The notes under the pieces are model-generated. The model ran no database searches. It was given only the letters and a program-made list of their open reading frames with translations, and was not told where the DNA came from. A DNA stretch of 64,000 nt, taken from assembly GCF_009834515.1 (NCBI RefSeq), contig NZ_CP019426.1, forward strand, positions 2,283,501-2,347,500. Direction: 5' to 3'. Source of the DNA: Pseudomonas sp. R84 (lineage in GTDB: Bacteria > Pseudomonadota > Gammaproteobacteria > Pseudomonadales > Pseudomonadaceae). The translations under genes were made by a program, and so were the position numbers. Shown piece by piece: positions 1 through 9,627 of the stretch. Each line of letters starts with the position of its first letter. Within the stretch, counting starts at the first letter, position 1.

Positions 1-60
1 TGCCTTGTGAGAGGTGCGGGTTTTTTTATGCCTTGGATTTCTCGGTTGCCTAGTCTGGCC

Positions 61-129
61 CCTTCGCGAGCAGGCTCGCTCCCACAGGGGGAATGCATTT
101 CAAATGTGGGAGCGAGCCTGCTCGCGAAG
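61..129. repeat. REP doublet (REPIN-like), copy 1
   Basis: Two inverted copies of a roughly 24-base palindromic unit (arms at 61-85 and 106-129, core CGAGCAGGCTCG) flank a spacer containing GAATGCATTT. The same doublet recurs at about 4.17, 13.23, 13.96 and 56.59 kb. This is the known form of Pseudomonas REP doublets mobilised by RAYT transposases; no RAYT gene is in the window. It lies upstream of usg. Confidence 0.85.
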
Positions 130-225
130 AGGCCGGTCCAGACACCGCAAATCCCGGCAGAAATTGCCTGTGCGCCAGTCACCCGGTAAAGTGCCGCTCC
201 CCCCGTTTCGCCAGAGGCTCGCACC

Positions 226-1236
226 ATGACCCAGACCCTAGATATTGCCGTGATCGGCGCCACCGGTACTGTCGGCGAAACCCTCGTACAGATTCTCGAA
301 GAGCGCAGCTTCCCGGTCGGCACCCTGCACCTGCTGGCGAGCAGCGAATCCGCCGGCAGCTCGGTGCTGTACCGCAACAAGAACGTGCGCGTTCGCGAAG
401 TCGACGAGTTCGATTTCAGCAAGGTCAAACTGGTGTTCTTCGCCGCCGGCCCGGCCATTACCCTGAGTTACGCCGCCCGTGCCCACGCTGCCGGCTGCTC
501 GCTGATCGACCTGTCCGGCGCCTTGCCGGCCGATCAAGCGCCGCAAGTGGTACCGGAAGCCAACGCCGAAGTGCTCGCTGGTTTGAAAGCACCGTTCCAG
601 GTCAGCAGCCCGAGCCCGTCGGCTACTTCGCTGGCCGTGGTACTGGCGCCGCTGCTCGATCTCATTGACCTGCAATACGTCAATGTCACCGCCAATCTGG
701 CCGTTTCCGCCCAGGGTCGCGAAGCCGTTTCCGAGCTGGCGCGGCAGACCGCCGAGCTGTTGAACATGCGCCCGCTGGAGCCGACTTTCTTTGATCGGCA
801 GATGGCGTTCAACTTGCTGGCTCAGGTCGGCACGCCCGACGCGCAGGGCCATACGCTGCTGGAAAAACGTCTGGTGCGCGAGTTGCGTCAGGTGCTGGCC
901 AAGCCTTTATTAAAGATTTCCGCAACTTGCGTTCAAGCCCCGGTGTTTTTTGGCGATAGCTTTAGCGTGACCTTGCAGTCAACGTCGGCTGTCGACCTGG
1001 CGAAAGTCAACGCTGCACTCGAAGATGCGCCGGGTATCGAGCTGGTCGAAGCCGGTGATTACCCGACTGCAGTCGGTGACGCGGTAGGGCAGGATGTTGT
1101 CTATGTCGGTCGCGTGCGCAGTGGTGTCGACGACCCGGCGGAACTAAATCTGTGGCTGACGTCAGATAACGTACGCAAAGGCGCGGCCCTTAACGCTGTG
1201 CAGGTGGCTGAATTGTTGATAAAAGACCTGCTGTAA
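226..1236 (+). CDS. usg: Aspartate-semialdehyde dehydrogenase-like protein (USG-1 family)
   Basis: A 336-residue protein with the ASADH fold. The N-terminal NADP-binding motif is visible (VIGATGTVGETLVQIL, about residues 9-24), followed by the dimerisation half. In true ASADH the catalytic Cys sits in a motif like NPNCST; the matching stretch here, about residues 127-134, reads SSPSPSAT, so the Cys position is Pro131. This matches the USG-1 paralogues rather than active Asd, and dehydrogenase activity is doubtful. The order usg, truA, accD, folC, dedD, cvpA, purF is the same as in E. coli, with fimV and trpF added. The ATG at 226 follows a GAGGCTCGCACC stretch with a weak ribosome site. Confidence 0.85.
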   Translation: MTQTLDIAVIGATGTVGETLVQILEERSFPVGTLHLLASSESAGSSVLYRNKNVRVREVDEFDFSKVKLVFFAAGPAITLSYAARAHAAGCSLIDLSGALPADQAPQVVPEANAEVLAGLKAPFQVSSPSPSATSLAVVLAPLLDLIDLQYVNVTANLAVSAQGREAVSELARQTAELLNMRPLEPTFFDRQMAFNLLAQVGTPDAQGHTLLEKRLVRELRQVLAKPLLKISATCVQAPVFFGDSFSVTLQSTSAVDLAKVNAALEDAPGIELVEAGDYPTAVGDAVGQDVVYVGRVRSGVDDPAELNLWLTSDNVRKGAALNAVQVAELLIKDLL

Positions 1237-1444
1237 AAGATACTTGGCAACAATTTGTCGACTGATTCTAGGTGAGCGCTATGCTTGCCCAGATTGATCG
1301 ATAACGTGTCACCCTCCGGGACATTCCGGGGCATCAAAGAAATGATCGCGCGCGACATCTGTCGTCGTCGCGCGCAATGCCTTACGGCAGCGGTATTCAA
1401 CATCTTCTCGCTGGCCGAGGAACGTTCAAACAAAGGATGAGGCT
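1237..1444. other. usg-fimV intergenic region
   Basis: About 208 bases without a convincing gene. An AAAGGATGAGGCT ribosome site lies just before the fimV ATG. No hairpin or T-run terminator was recognised after usg. The region presumably carries the fimV promoter, but no hexamer pair is clear enough to place. Confidence 0.4.
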
Positions 1445-4087
1445 ATGGTTCAAGTTCGCAAACTGGTGTTAGCAATAGCGGCCGCCTCGGCGCTGTCCTC
1501 CGGTATGGCGCATGCCCTCGGGCTCGGGGAGCTGACCCTGAAGTCGACCCTGAACCAGCCGCTGGTGGCTGAAATCGAGCTGCTCGACGTCAAGGATCTC
1601 ACCGCTGCCGAAGTGGTGCCGAGCCTGGCTTCACCTGAAGATTTTGCCAAGGCCGGCGTCGATCGCCAGGCCTTCCTCAATGACCTGACTTTCACTCCGG
1701 TGCTCAACGCCAGCGGCAAAAGCGTGCTGCGCGTGACGTCGAGCAAGCCGCTGTCGGAACCGATGGTGAAATTCCTCGTGCAGGTGATGTGGCCGAACGG
1801 CCGTCTGCTGCGCGACTACAGTGTGCTGCTCGATCCGTCGAAGTTCTCGCCGCAGACCGCTGACGCCGCCGCGCAACCGGCGCCGTCGCAGACCGTTGCT
1901 GCGCCGACTACTGGCGCCACGCACCCGACGCAGTACACCACCACGCCGCGCGATACCCTGTGGGAAATCGCCGCGAAGGCGCGTACCGGCGGTTCGGTGC
2001 AGCAGACCATGCTGGCCATTCAAGCGCTGAACCCGGATGCGTTCATCGGCGGCAACATCAACCGCCTGAAAACCGGTCAAGTGCTGCGCCTGCCGGATTC
2101 GGTGCAAAGCACTGCGTTGCCACAATCGAAAGCGATTGCCGAAGTGGCGGCGCAGAACGAAGCCTGGCGTCAGGGCCGTCGTTATGTGGCCAAACCGGGC
2201 ACTGGTCAGCAGCAGCTCGATGCGACCAACCGTGGTCGCGGCAATACCGCTGGTGCACAGAATGCCCAAGACAATCTGAGTCTGGTCTCCGCTGAAAGCG
2301 CCAAGGCGCGCGGCAAGGGCCCGGCGGGTGACGCCAAGGCGCTGAGCAACAAGCTCGCGGTCACTCAGGAAAGCCTCGACACGACCCGTCGTGACAATGA
2401 GGAACTGAAAAGCCGCGTGTCCGATCTGCAAAGCCAGATGGACAAGCTGCAAAAACTGATCGAGCTGAAAAACAATCAGCTGGCGAAACTGCAGGCCGAA
2501 GGGGCGGGCGCTGCGCCAGCCGCAAACGCTGCTGCACCGACGGTGCCTGCAATCACGGCTGAACTGGCTGCCACCCCGCCGGCCACCCCGGCAGAAGCGG
2601 CGCCGACGCCAGAGTCCGCGATTGCACCACCGGCTGAAACGCCAGTTGAGCCAGTGGTCGCACCGAAGCCGCCTGTCGATGAAGAGAAAACCTTCAACGA
2701 TCTGCTGACCAACCCGATTCTGCTGGGGCTGATCGGTGGTGGCGCAGTCGTTCTGCTGCTCCTGCTGTTGCTGCTGGCGCGTCGCCGCAAAGCTCAGCAG
2801 GAAGCCGAGAAACATCTGCGCATGGCCCGTGCCTTGTCGGAAGAGCAAGAGTTCTCCGCCGAGCAGGATCTGCCGGAAAGCAGCTTCGAAGGTCTGGAAA
2901 CTCCTGCGGCGAGCGTCAAGCTCAACACTCCGGCACCTGCTCCGGCCCCCGTAGTGGCTCCGGTAGTCGCCCCGATAGTGATGGCCGAACCGATTGCTGC
3001 GCCACTGGTGGCGCCGGCCGCCGAACGTTCGGACGACGTGCTCGACAAGGCGCAATCGCACATCAACGCCGGTCGCCTGAATCAGGCAGCCGCGCTGCTC
3101 GAAGAGGGCGTCAGCCTGGAGCCGCAGCGCAGTGACCTGCGTCTGAAGCTGATGGAAGTTTACGGTCAGCAGGGCGACCGCGATGCCTTCGTCGGTCAGG
3201 AGCGTCAACTGGTGGCCAATGGCGACAACTTCGCCAAGGTCGAAGAGCTGAAAAGCCGCTTCCCGGCCATGGCCGTCGTTGCTGCCAGTGGTCTGGCCGC
3301 TGCCGCCGTGGCTGCCGAACTGGACGCGCAATACGTCAAGGATCTGCTGCTGGATGAGCCAGAAGCACCTGCGCCAGCGCCAGTGGAAGACGACCTCGAC
3401 AGCGCGTTTGATCTGAGCCTGGACGATCTCGACAACATCACGCCGGTAGAGCCTGCGCCGGTGGTTGAGCCTGAAGCACCGGTCGAGCTGGACGAATTTC
3501 CGGCGGACGACGACCTGAGCTTTGAGTCGGTGCTGCAACAGCAGACCGATATCAAAGAGAACCTGGATGATCTGTCGGACTTCGACCTCGATCTGGACCT
3601 CGGTGCCGAGCCGGCGGCTCCTGCGGTTGATCTGGCGGACGATGACTTCCTGCTGGATCTGGACGAAGGCGTGAAGGATCTGCCGCCGGTCGAGGCGCCG
3701 GTGGTGGCCGATGTGCCGCAGGATGATCTGGAGCTGCCGGCCGATTTCGATCTGTCGCTGGCCGATGAAATGGACAGCAACCCAGCGGCCGAGCCTGATG
3801 CGTTCGCTGCTGAACTGGACGACGTCAACGCCGAGCTGGATCGTCTGTCGCAAAGCATTGCAGAGCCGACCTTCACTGAAGCCGATGCAATGAAGGGTGA
3901 TGATCTTGGCGAGGATGATTTCGACTTCCTCGCTGGCACCGATGAAGCGGCGACCAAGCTCGATCTGGCTCAGGCCTACATCGACATGGGCGACAGCGAC
4001 GGTGCGCGCGACATCCTCAACGAAGTGTTGACCGAGGGTGACGAGAAGCAGCGTGGCGAGGCCAAGGACATGCTCTCGAGCCTGTAG
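1445..4087 (+). CDS. fimV: FimV, polar inner-membrane hub protein
   Basis: 880 residues. In order: a signal peptide (residues 1-25, ending SGMAHA), a conserved FimV periplasmic domain starting LGLGELTLKSTLNQPLVAEI, a LysM peptidoglycan-binding domain at about 160-220 (YTTTPRDTLWEIAAKA), a coiled coil at about 305-350, and a Pro/Ala-rich linker. One membrane span at about 425-445 (LIGGGAVVLLLLLLLLA) follows, then a long acidic Asp/Glu/Leu-rich cytoplasmic tail and a C-terminal TPR-like helix pair (KLDLAQAYIDMGDSDGARDIL). In P. aeruginosa FimV is needed for type IV pilus assembly, twitching and cAMP signalling at the pole. A strong terminator follows, so it is probably monocistronic. Confidence 0.95.
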   Translation: MVQVRKLVLAIAAASALSSGMAHALGLGELTLKSTLNQPLVAEIELLDVKDLTAAEVVPSLASPEDFAKAGVDRQAFLNDLTFTPVLNASGKSVLRVTSSKPLSEPMVKFLVQVMWPNGRLLRDYSVLLDPSKFSPQTADAAAQPAPSQTVAAPTTGATHPTQYTTTPRDTLWEIAAKARTGGSVQQTMLAIQALNPDAFIGGNINRLKTGQVLRLPDSVQSTALPQSKAIAEVAAQNEAWRQGRRYVAKPGTGQQQLDATNRGRGNTAGAQNAQDNLSLVSAESAKARGKGPAGDAKALSNKLAVTQESLDTTRRDNEELKSRVSDLQSQMDKLQKLIELKNNQLAKLQAEGAGAAPAANAAAPTVPAITAELAATPPATPAEAAPTPESAIAPPAETPVEPVVAPKPPVDEEKTFNDLLTNPILLGLIGGGAVVLLLLLLLLARRRKAQQEAEKHLRMARALSEEQEFSAEQDLPESSFEGLETPAASVKLNTPAPAPAPVVAPVVAPIVMAEPIAAPLVAPAAERSDDVLDKAQSHINAGRLNQAAALLEEGVSLEPQRSDLRLKLMEVYGQQGDRDAFVGQERQLVANGDNFAKVEELKSRFPAMAVVAASGLAAAAVAAELDAQYVKDLLLDEPEAPAPAPVEDDLDSAFDLSLDDLDNITPVEPAPVVEPEAPVELDEFPADDDLSFESVLQQQTDIKENLDDLSDFDLDLDLGAEPAAPAVDLADDDFLLDLDEGVKDLPPVEAPVVADVPQDDLELPADFDLSLADEMDSNPAAEPDAFAAELDDVNAELDRLSQSIAEPTFTEADAMKGDDLGEDDFDFLAGTDEAATKLDLAQAYIDMGDSDGARDILNEVLTEGDEKQRGEAKDMLSSL

Positions 4088-4105
4088 TAAGTCCAGCGGT
4101 AAACG

Positions 4106-4137
4106 AAAACGGCAGCCCGGTGAGGCTGCCGTTTTTG
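4106..4137 (+). terminator. Rho-independent terminator after fimV
   Basis: A GC-rich stem AACGGCAGCC / GGCTGCCGTT with loop CGGTGA, followed by a T run. It starts 18 bases after the fimV stop codon. Confidence 0.85.
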
Positions 4138-4171
4138 TTTCGGTTGGATTATGGGTTGTCTGATTTGCCGT

Positions 4172-4238
4172 CTTCGCGAGCAGGCTCGCTCCCACCTTTG
4201 AAATGCATTCCCCTGTGGGAGCGAGCCTGCTCGCGAAG
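4172..4238. repeat. REP doublet (REPIN-like), copy 2
   Basis: Inverted REP units at 4172-4195 and 4215-4238 around a spacer AAATGCATTCCCC, which is the reverse complement of the spacer of copy 1. It lies between the fimV terminator and truA. Confidence 0.85.
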
Positions 4239-4263
4239 AGGGCGGCACTGCTGATAGAGAACT

Positions 4264-4292
4264 CTGGTATCCCTGAACCGCCGCCTTATAAT
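4264..4292 (+). promoter_or_regulatory. Candidate truA promoter
   Basis: A perfect -10 hexamer TATAAT lies at 4287-4292. The sequence 17 bases upstream (around 4264-4269) is a poor -35. The hexamer overlaps the first in-frame ATG of the truA frame (4291), so transcription would start after that codon. Confidence 0.5.
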
Positions 4293-4326
4293 GCCCGCCT
4301 TTGCACAAACAGCAGGCTGTCCCACC

Positions 4327-5181
4327 TTGGCAAACATAGATAACCCGGTCGCCGAAATGGCCCCCGACGGCTTTTACCGCGTCGCGCTGGGCGTTGAGTA
4401 CAAAGGCTCGCGCTACAGCGGCTGGCAGCGTCAATTGGCGGGTGTGGCGACGGTGCAGGAAGAACTCGAAAAAGCCCTGTCGAAAGTCGCCAATTCGCCG
4501 GTTTCGCTACAGTGCGCTGGTCGCACCGACGCGGGCGTGCATGCTTGCGGACAAGTGGTGCATTTCGATACGACGGTCGATCGTTCACTGAAAGCCTGGG
4601 TCATGGGCGCCAATATCAATCTGCCCCATGACATCAGCGTCAGTTGGGCGCGGGTGATGCCGGCGCATTTTCACGCGCGGTTCAAAGCTATCGCGCGGCG
4701 TTATCGCTATGTGATCTACAACGATCAGATTCGCCCGGCGCATCTCAACGAAGAAATCACCTGGAACCACCGTCCGCTGGACGTCGAGCGCATGGCCGAG
4801 GCCGCGCAGTACCTGATTGGCACCCACGATTTCAGTGCGTTCCGCGCCGGCCAGTGCCAAGCCAAGTCGCCGATCAAAAAAATGCATCACCTGCGCGTGA
4901 CCCGTCACGGCAAGATGATCGTGCTCGATATACGCGCCAACGCGTTCCTGCATCACATGGTGCGCAATATCGCCGGCGTGCTGATGACCATTGGTGCCGG
5001 TGAGCGCCCGGTGGAGTGGATGAAGGAAGTGCTGGAAAGCCGCGAGCGCCGTTCCGGTGGCGTTACGGCGCATCCGTACGGTCTGTATCTGGTGCAGGTC
5101 GAGTACCACGACGAATTCCCGTTGCCCGAGCGTTTTATCGGGCCACATTTCCTTACGGGTTTCTCCGAACTTGACGGCTGA
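4327..5181 (+). CDS. truA: tRNA pseudouridine(38-40) synthase TruA
   Basis: Makes pseudouridine at positions 38-40 of tRNA anticodon arms. The catalytic Asp lies in [20 protein letters not shown], and the family signatures [12 protein letters not shown] and RARAxRYRY-like [13 protein letters not shown] are present. The frame is open from an ATG at 4291, but that codon overlaps a TATAAT -10 box and has no ribosome site. The TTG at 4327 (284 residues, AGG about 10 bases upstream) is preferred; ATG 4357 (274 residues) is also possible. Usual family length is 265-290. It is followed by trpF after 65 bases. Confidence 0.93.
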   Translation: MANIDNPVAEMAPDGFYRVALGVEYKGSRYSGWQRQLAGVATVQEELEKALSKVANSPVSLQCAGRTDAGVHACGQVVHFDTTVDRSLKAWVMGANINLPHDISVSWARVMPAHFHARFKAIARRYRYVIYNDQIRPAHLNEEITWNHRPLDVERMAEAAQYLIGTHDFSAFRAGQCQAKSPIKKMHHLRVTRHGKMIVLDIRANAFLHHMVRNIAGVLMTIGAGERPVEWMKEVLESRERRSGGVTAHPYGLYLVQVEYHDEFPLPERFIGPHFLTGFSELDG

Positions 5182-5246
5182 CGCCCTCGAACGCTTTTGT
5201 TACCATCCGGGACTTTCCCGGATTTTGCCTCGGAGTTTTTCTCGAT

Positions 5247-5873
5247 ATGTCAGCCGTTCGCAGCAAGATCTGCGGGATTACCCGCATAGAAGATGCGCTG
5301 GCCGCCGTTGAGGCCGGGGCAGATGCGATCGGGTTCGTGTTCTATGCCAAGAGTCCGCGTGCGGTCACCGTGCAGCAGGCGCGGGCGATTATTCAGGCAT
5401 TGCCGCCGTTCGTGACCACCGTTGGCCTGTTCGTCAACGCCAGTCGCTGCGAGTTGGGGGAAATCCTCGATGCCGTGCCGCTGGATCTGTTGCAGTTCCA
5501 TGGCGATGAAGCCGCTGAAGATTGTGAAGGCTGGCATCGTCCGTATATCAAGGCGTTGCGGGTCAAGGCCGGTGATGACATAGCGGCTGCCGTTGACGCT
5601 TATCCCGGCGCCAGCGGTGTTCTGCTCGATACCTACGTTGAAGGCGTGCCCGGCGGAACCGGTGAGGCGTTCGACTGGTCTTTGATTCCGCAGGGGTTGA
5701 GCAAGCCATTGATTCTGGCGGGTGGTTTAACCCCAGAGAACGTCGCAGAGGCCGTGGCTCGGGTAAAACCCTACGCGGTGGATGTCAGCGGCGGGGTAGA
5801 GGCGAGCAAAGGCATCAAGGATCACGCAAAGGTTCGGGCGTTCATCAACGCGGTACGCAAAGCGCCATATTGA
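5247..5873 (+). CDS. trpF: Phosphoribosylanthranilate isomerase TrpF
   Basis: Third step of tryptophan synthesis, converting N-(5-phosphoribosyl)anthranilate to CdRP. 208 residues, one TIM barrel. The N-terminal KICGITR motif carries the catalytic Cys. The phosphate-binding end of the barrel is seen in [16 protein letters not shown] and [15 protein letters not shown]. As in other Pseudomonas it is separate from trpC and sits between truA and accD. The preceding GGAGTTTTTCTCGAT gives a usable ribosome site for ATG 5247. Confidence 0.96.
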   Translation: MSAVRSKICGITRIEDALAAVEAGADAIGFVFYAKSPRAVTVQQARAIIQALPPFVTTVGLFVNASRCELGEILDAVPLDLLQFHGDEAAEDCEGWHRPYIKALRVKAGDDIAAAVDAYPGASGVLLDTYVEGVPGGTGEAFDWSLIPQGLSKPLILAGGLTPENVAEAVARVKPYAVDVSGGVEASKGIKDHAKVRAFINAVRKAPY

Positions 5874-6077
5874 TGTGACGGCTGGCAGTCTGCCGCCGTC
5901 CATCAATGCACTTGCACAAAGCAGGCGCGGCTGAGGGTTTCTGGATCGCACGCAGGTCATGTTTCGCGCTGACCGTGGCTGTCCACCAACCATCGCCACA
6001 CACATGAATTTAGCTGAAGGGCATACGCGGGGCTGCGAACCAGAGCGTTCGGGCCGCCGGTACTGGAGAAAGAAAGC

Positions 6078-6998
6078 ATGAGCAACTGGTTAGTAGACAA
6101 ACTGATCCCTTCGATCATGCGTTCCGAGGTCAAGAAGAGCTCGGTCCCTGAAGGTCTGTGGCACAAATGCCCGTCTTGCGAGGCGGTGTTGTATCGTCCA
6201 GAGCTGGAAAAGACCCTGGACGTTTGCCCTAAATGCAACCACCACATGCGCATCGGCGCACGTGCGCGAATCGACATCTTCCTCGATGCCGAAGGTCGCA
6301 ACGAACTGGGCGCCGATCTGGAACCGGTTGACCGTCTGAAATTCCGCGACGGCAAGAAGTACAAGGATCGTCTGACCGCCGCACAGAAGCAGACCGGCGA
6401 AAAAGATGCGCTGATCTCCGTCAGCGGCACCTTGCTGGGCATGCCAGTGGTGGTCTCGGCTTTTGAATTCGCCTTCATGGGCGGTTCCATGGGTGCCATC
6501 GTCGGTGAGCGCTTCGTGCGCGCCGCCAACTACGCGCTGGAAAACCGCTGCCCGATGATCTGCTTCGCCGCCTCCGGTGGTGCGCGCATGCAGGAAGCGC
6601 TGATCTCGCTGATGCAGATGGCCAAGACTTCGGCTGTGCTGGCGCGTCTGCGTGAAGAAGGCATTCCGTTCATCTCCGTACTGACCGACCCGGTCTACGG
6701 CGGTGTTTCGGCGAGTCTGGCGATGCTCGGCGACGTCATCGTCGGTGAGCCGAAAGCCCTGATCGGCTTCGCCGGTCCGCGCGTTATCGAACAAACCGTG
6801 CGTGAAAAACTGCCGGAAGGCTTCCAGCGCAGCGAGTTCCTGCTGGAGCACGGCGCGATCGACATGATCATCCACCGTCAGGAACTGCGCCCGCGTCTGG
6901 GTAACCTGCTGGCACAAATGACTGGCAAGCCGACGCCGAAATTCGTCGCCGCGCCAATCGAGCCGATCGTGGTTCCACCGGTACCTGCTGGCCTATGA
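6078..6998 (+). CDS. accD: Acetyl-CoA carboxylase carboxyltransferase subunit beta
   Basis: 306 residues. The N-terminal zinc ribbon has Cys31, Cys34, Cys50 and Cys53 (WHKCPSC ... DVCPKCN). The carboxyltransferase crotonase-like fold follows, with [14 protein letters not shown] and [22 protein letters not shown]. With AccA it moves the carboxyl group from carboxybiotin to acetyl-CoA to make malonyl-CoA for fatty acid synthesis. The ribosome site GGAGAAAGAAAGC precedes the ATG. The stop overlaps the folC start (ATGA), so translation is probably coupled. The 204-base gap before it holds no recognised gene. Confidence 0.97.
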   Translation: MSNWLVDKLIPSIMRSEVKKSSVPEGLWHKCPSCEAVLYRPELEKTLDVCPKCNHHMRIGARARIDIFLDAEGRNELGADLEPVDRLKFRDGKKYKDRLTAAQKQTGEKDALISVSGTLLGMPVVVSAFEFAFMGGSMGAIVGERFVRAANYALENRCPMICFAASGGARMQEALISLMQMAKTSAVLARLREEGIPFISVLTDPVYGGVSASLAMLGDVIVGEPKALIGFAGPRVIEQTVREKLPEGFQRSEFLLEHGAIDMIIHRQELRPRLGNLLAQMTGKPTPKFVAAPIEPIVVPPVPAGL

Positions 6999-8302
6999 CC
7001 GAGCGCACCCTTGGCGAATGGCTCGCCTACCTTGAGCAGTTGCATCCGTCGGCCATCGACATGGGTCTGGAACGTTCACAACAGGTAGCGTCCCGTATGG
7101 GGCTGGGCCAGCCGGCGCCTCGGGTGATCACGGTCACCGGCACCAACGGCAAGGGTTCCACCTGCGCTTTCGTGGCTTCATTGCTGCGGGCGCAGGGCCT
7201 GAGCGTTGGTGTCTACAATTCTCCGCACCTGCTGCGTTACAACGAGCGGGTGCAGCTCAATGGCGTCGAAGCCACTGACGCGCAACTGTGCGAAGCCTTT
7301 TCAGCAGTCGAGGCCGGGCGCGGCGACACTTCCCTGACTTACTTCGAAATGGGCACCCTCGCGGCGTTCTGGCTGTTTCAGCAGGCCGGGCTGGATGCGG
7401 TGGTGCTGGAAGTCGGGCTGGGCGGGCGTCTGGACACGGTCAACGTGGTCGATGCCGATATCGCACTGGTCACCAGCATTGGCGTCGATCACGCCGATTA
7501 TCTGGGCGACACCCGCGAATCTGTGGCCTTCGAAAAGGCCGGGATCTTCCGCCAGGGCAAGCCTGCTCTGTGTGGAGACCTCAATCCACCGCAACCACTG
7601 CTCGACAAGGCGCGTGAACTGGCATGTCCGTTCTTCCTGCGTGGGCGTGATTTCGACCTCGGTATCACTGATCAGCACTGGCAATGGCGCGGCACTGATG
7701 CGCAAGGTCAGGTTGTCGAGTTGCGCGACTTGCCGCTGCTCGATCTGCCGATGGAAAACGCCGCGCTGGCGTTGCAGGCGTATTTGCTGCTCGGTTTGCC
7801 ATGGAATGCCCAGCAGATCGTCGCTGCGTTGCGGGCCACTCGCGTGGTCGGGCGACTGGATCGCCGCGCGTTCGAGTGGAACGGCAAGCGCCTGAATCTG
7901 TTGCTCGATGTTGGTCACAACCCGCATGCTGCCGAGTATCTGGCCCGTCGTCTGGCCTCGCAGTCACCGGTCGGCAAGCGCTTGGCGGTATTCGGCCTGT
8001 TGGCCGACAAGGATCTGGATGGTGTTGTCAGCGAATTGAATGCTAGTGTCGAGCATTGGGCCGTTGCACCGCTGGATTCACCGCGCACACGTCCAGTGGC
8101 TGAATTAAGCGCTGCATTGCAGAACCTTGGCGCTGCGGTCACGTCTTACGACAGTGTCGCGTCCGCGCTGGAAGGGCAGTGCGCCGTGGCAACCAGTGAC
8201 GACGAGATTCTGTTGTTCGGATCATTTTATTGTGTCGCCGAGGCCCTTGAATGGCTGGCCCGGCGCTCCACGGAGGAAGCGGCAAATGGCTTTGCTGGAT
8301 AA
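6995..8302 (+). CDS. folC: Bifunctional dihydrofolate synthase / folylpolyglutamate synthase FolC
   Basis: 435 residues of the Mur ligase fold. The ATP-binding loop [18 protein letters not shown] is near residue 50, and the family signature [13 protein letters not shown] and [13 protein letters not shown] follow. It adds glutamate to dihydropteroate and then to folates. It starts on the accD stop codon (ATGA overlap) and its end overlaps dedD by 17 bases. The accD-folC-dedD-cvpA-purF run is an old operon shared with enterobacteria. Confidence 0.96.
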   Translation: MTERTLGEWLAYLEQLHPSAIDMGLERSQQVASRMGLGQPAPRVITVTGTNGKGSTCAFVASLLRAQGLSVGVYNSPHLLRYNERVQLNGVEATDAQLCEAFSAVEAGRGDTSLTYFEMGTLAAFWLFQQAGLDAVVLEVGLGGRLDTVNVVDADIALVTSIGVDHADYLGDTRESVAFEKAGIFRQGKPALCGDLNPPQPLLDKARELACPFFLRGRDFDLGITDQHWQWRGTDAQGQVVELRDLPLLDLPMENAALALQAYLLLGLPWNAQQIVAALRATRVVGRLDRRAFEWNGKRLNLLLDVGHNPHAAEYLARRLASQSPVGKRLAVFGLLADKDLDGVVSELNASVEHWAVAPLDSPRTRPVAELSAALQNLGAAVTSYDSVASALEGQCAVATSDDEILLFGSFYCVAEALEWLARRSTEEAANGFAG

Positions 8303-8927
8303 AGCGTACAAGCAGCGCATGGTTGGCGCTTTGGTGCTGGTCGCGCTGGCGGTGATCTTCCTGCCAATGCTGTTTTCCCGTCAGGACGAGCAGCGTCAGG
8401 TAACTGTCGAATCGCCCGCCGCACCACAAGTACCTGTCGTGCCGCAAGTGCAAATGGAAACCGTGGCTGTTCCCGAGCCGCAAGCCTTGCCGCAAGAACC
8501 GGTGCCGACGGATGAAGAAGTCGCAGAAGATACTGCACCTGTTGCGCCTGCGCCGGCGGCTCCCATTATGATTACCAAGCCTGTTGCGCCGCCGGCGGTG
8601 GCCAAGCCGATTCCTGCGCCTGCCCAGCCGATTACCTCTGCATCGAGTAAGCCTGACACGACGCAAAGCCGCGTCGATGCCAACGGTCTGTCGGTGAGCT
8701 GGTCGGTGCAACTGGCCAGTCTGTCGAGTCGTGCCAGCGCCGAAAGCCTGCAGAAGACCCTGCGCAGTCAGGGCTATAACGCTTACATCCGCTCCGCCGA
8801 TGGCAAGAATCGGGTGTTTGTCGGTCCGCTGATCGAGCGTGCCGAGGCTGATCGTCTACGTGATCTGTTGGGTCGTCAGCAGAACCTCAAAGGGTTTGTC
8901 GTGCGCTTCCAGCCTGAGCGCGGCTAA
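8286..8927 (+). CDS. dedD: DedD-like SPOR-domain cell division protein
   Basis: 213 residues: a short cytoplasmic N terminus ([16 protein letters not shown]), one membrane span at about residues 11-28 (LVLVALAVIFLPMLF), a long Pro/Val/Ala-rich periplasmic linker, and a C-terminal SPOR domain from about residue 135 (SWSVQLASLSSRASAESLQ). SPOR domains bind denuded septal glycan strands. ATG 8286 is chosen because it has the conserved DedD start and sits behind GGAGGAAGCGGCAA; an upstream in-frame start would lie deep inside folC. Confidence 0.9.
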   Translation: MALLDKAYKQRMVGALVLVALAVIFLPMLFSRQDEQRQVTVESPAAPQVPVVPQVQMETVAVPEPQALPQEPVPTDEEVAEDTAPVAPAPAAPIMITKPVAPPAVAKPIPAPAQPITSASSKPDTTQSRVDANGLSVSWSVQLASLSSRASAESLQKTLRSQGYNAYIRSADGKNRVFVGPLIERAEADRLRDLLGRQQNLKGFVVRFQPERG

Positions 8928-8966
8928 AAACTATCGCGCCGATTGAAATGCACTGACAATCGCAGC

Positions 8967-8995
8967 TTACCGAGAGGCATGCGCTCTGCTAAAAT
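8967..8995 (+). promoter_or_regulatory. Candidate cvpA-purF promoter
   Basis: A weak -35 (TTACCG, 8967-8972), a 17-base spacer and a good -10 (TAAAAT, 8990-8995), about 30 bases ahead of the cvpA GTG. Judged by eye only. Confidence 0.4.
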
Positions 8996-9025
8996 GCGCC
9001 GCCTTATCCGTCTGTAGGCTGCACT

Positions 9026-9586
9026 GTGCCATTTACCTGGGTTGACTGGGCGATCGTTGCAATCATCGCCATCTCCGCTTTGATCAGTTTGAGCCGCGGC
9101 TTCGTCAAGGAAGCATTATCGCTGGTGACCTGGATCATCGCAGGAGTCGTCGCCTGGATGTTCGGTGGCTCATTGTCCGAGTACCTCGCCGGATACATCG
9201 AAACCCCATCGGCTCGCGTGATCGCGGGCTGTGCCATCATGTTTGTCGCCACGCTGATCGTGGGCGCAATGATCAATTATCTTATCGGCGAGTTGGTTCG
9301 CGTCACCGGGTTGTCCGGGACCGATCGATTCCTCGGCATGGCCTTCGGCGCAGCGCGTGGCGTGTTGCTGGTGGTCGTGGCGGTCGGGCTGTTGAGTCTG
9401 GGGCCGGTACAGCAAGACGGGTGGTGGAAAGAATCACAGCTCGTACCAAAATTTCTATTGGTCGCTGATTGGTCCAAAAACCTGATTCTCGGGTGGAGCA
9501 GTCAGTGGCTTGCCAGCGGAATCAGCGTACCCGCTGATATTCCGTTCAAGGAGCAACTCTTGCCGTCGGCGAAAACGCCCCAGTGA
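9026..9586 (+). CDS. cvpA: CvpA family inner-membrane protein
   Basis: 186 residues. The N-terminal half has several hydrophobic spans (WVDWAIVAIIAISALISLSR, VTWIIAGVVAWMFG, IAGCAIMFVATLIVGAMINY, GVLLVVVAVGLLSL). It is the colicin V production family, linked in enterobacteria to envelope homeostasis; the biochemical role is uncertain. The start is GTG, as no ATG fits the conserved PFTWVDWAI beginning. It is 41 bases upstream of purF, so the two are cotranscribed. Confidence 0.93.
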   Translation: MPFTWVDWAIVAIIAISALISLSRGFVKEALSLVTWIIAGVVAWMFGGSLSEYLAGYIETPSARVIAGCAIMFVATLIVGAMINYLIGELVRVTGLSGTDRFLGMAFGAARGVLLVVVAVGLLSLGPVQQDGWWKESQLVPKFLLVADWSKNLILGWSSQWLASGISVPADIPFKEQLLPSAKTPQ

Positions 9587-9627
9587 GTGTTGTTCAGTTC
9601 AGATCCATTAAGTAGGGGTTGCGTCGC

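Noticed and set aside
1631..4195. 854-residue minus-strand open frame opposite fimV
   Set aside because: Arg/Gln/His-rich shadow of fimV which also runs through the terminator and REP.
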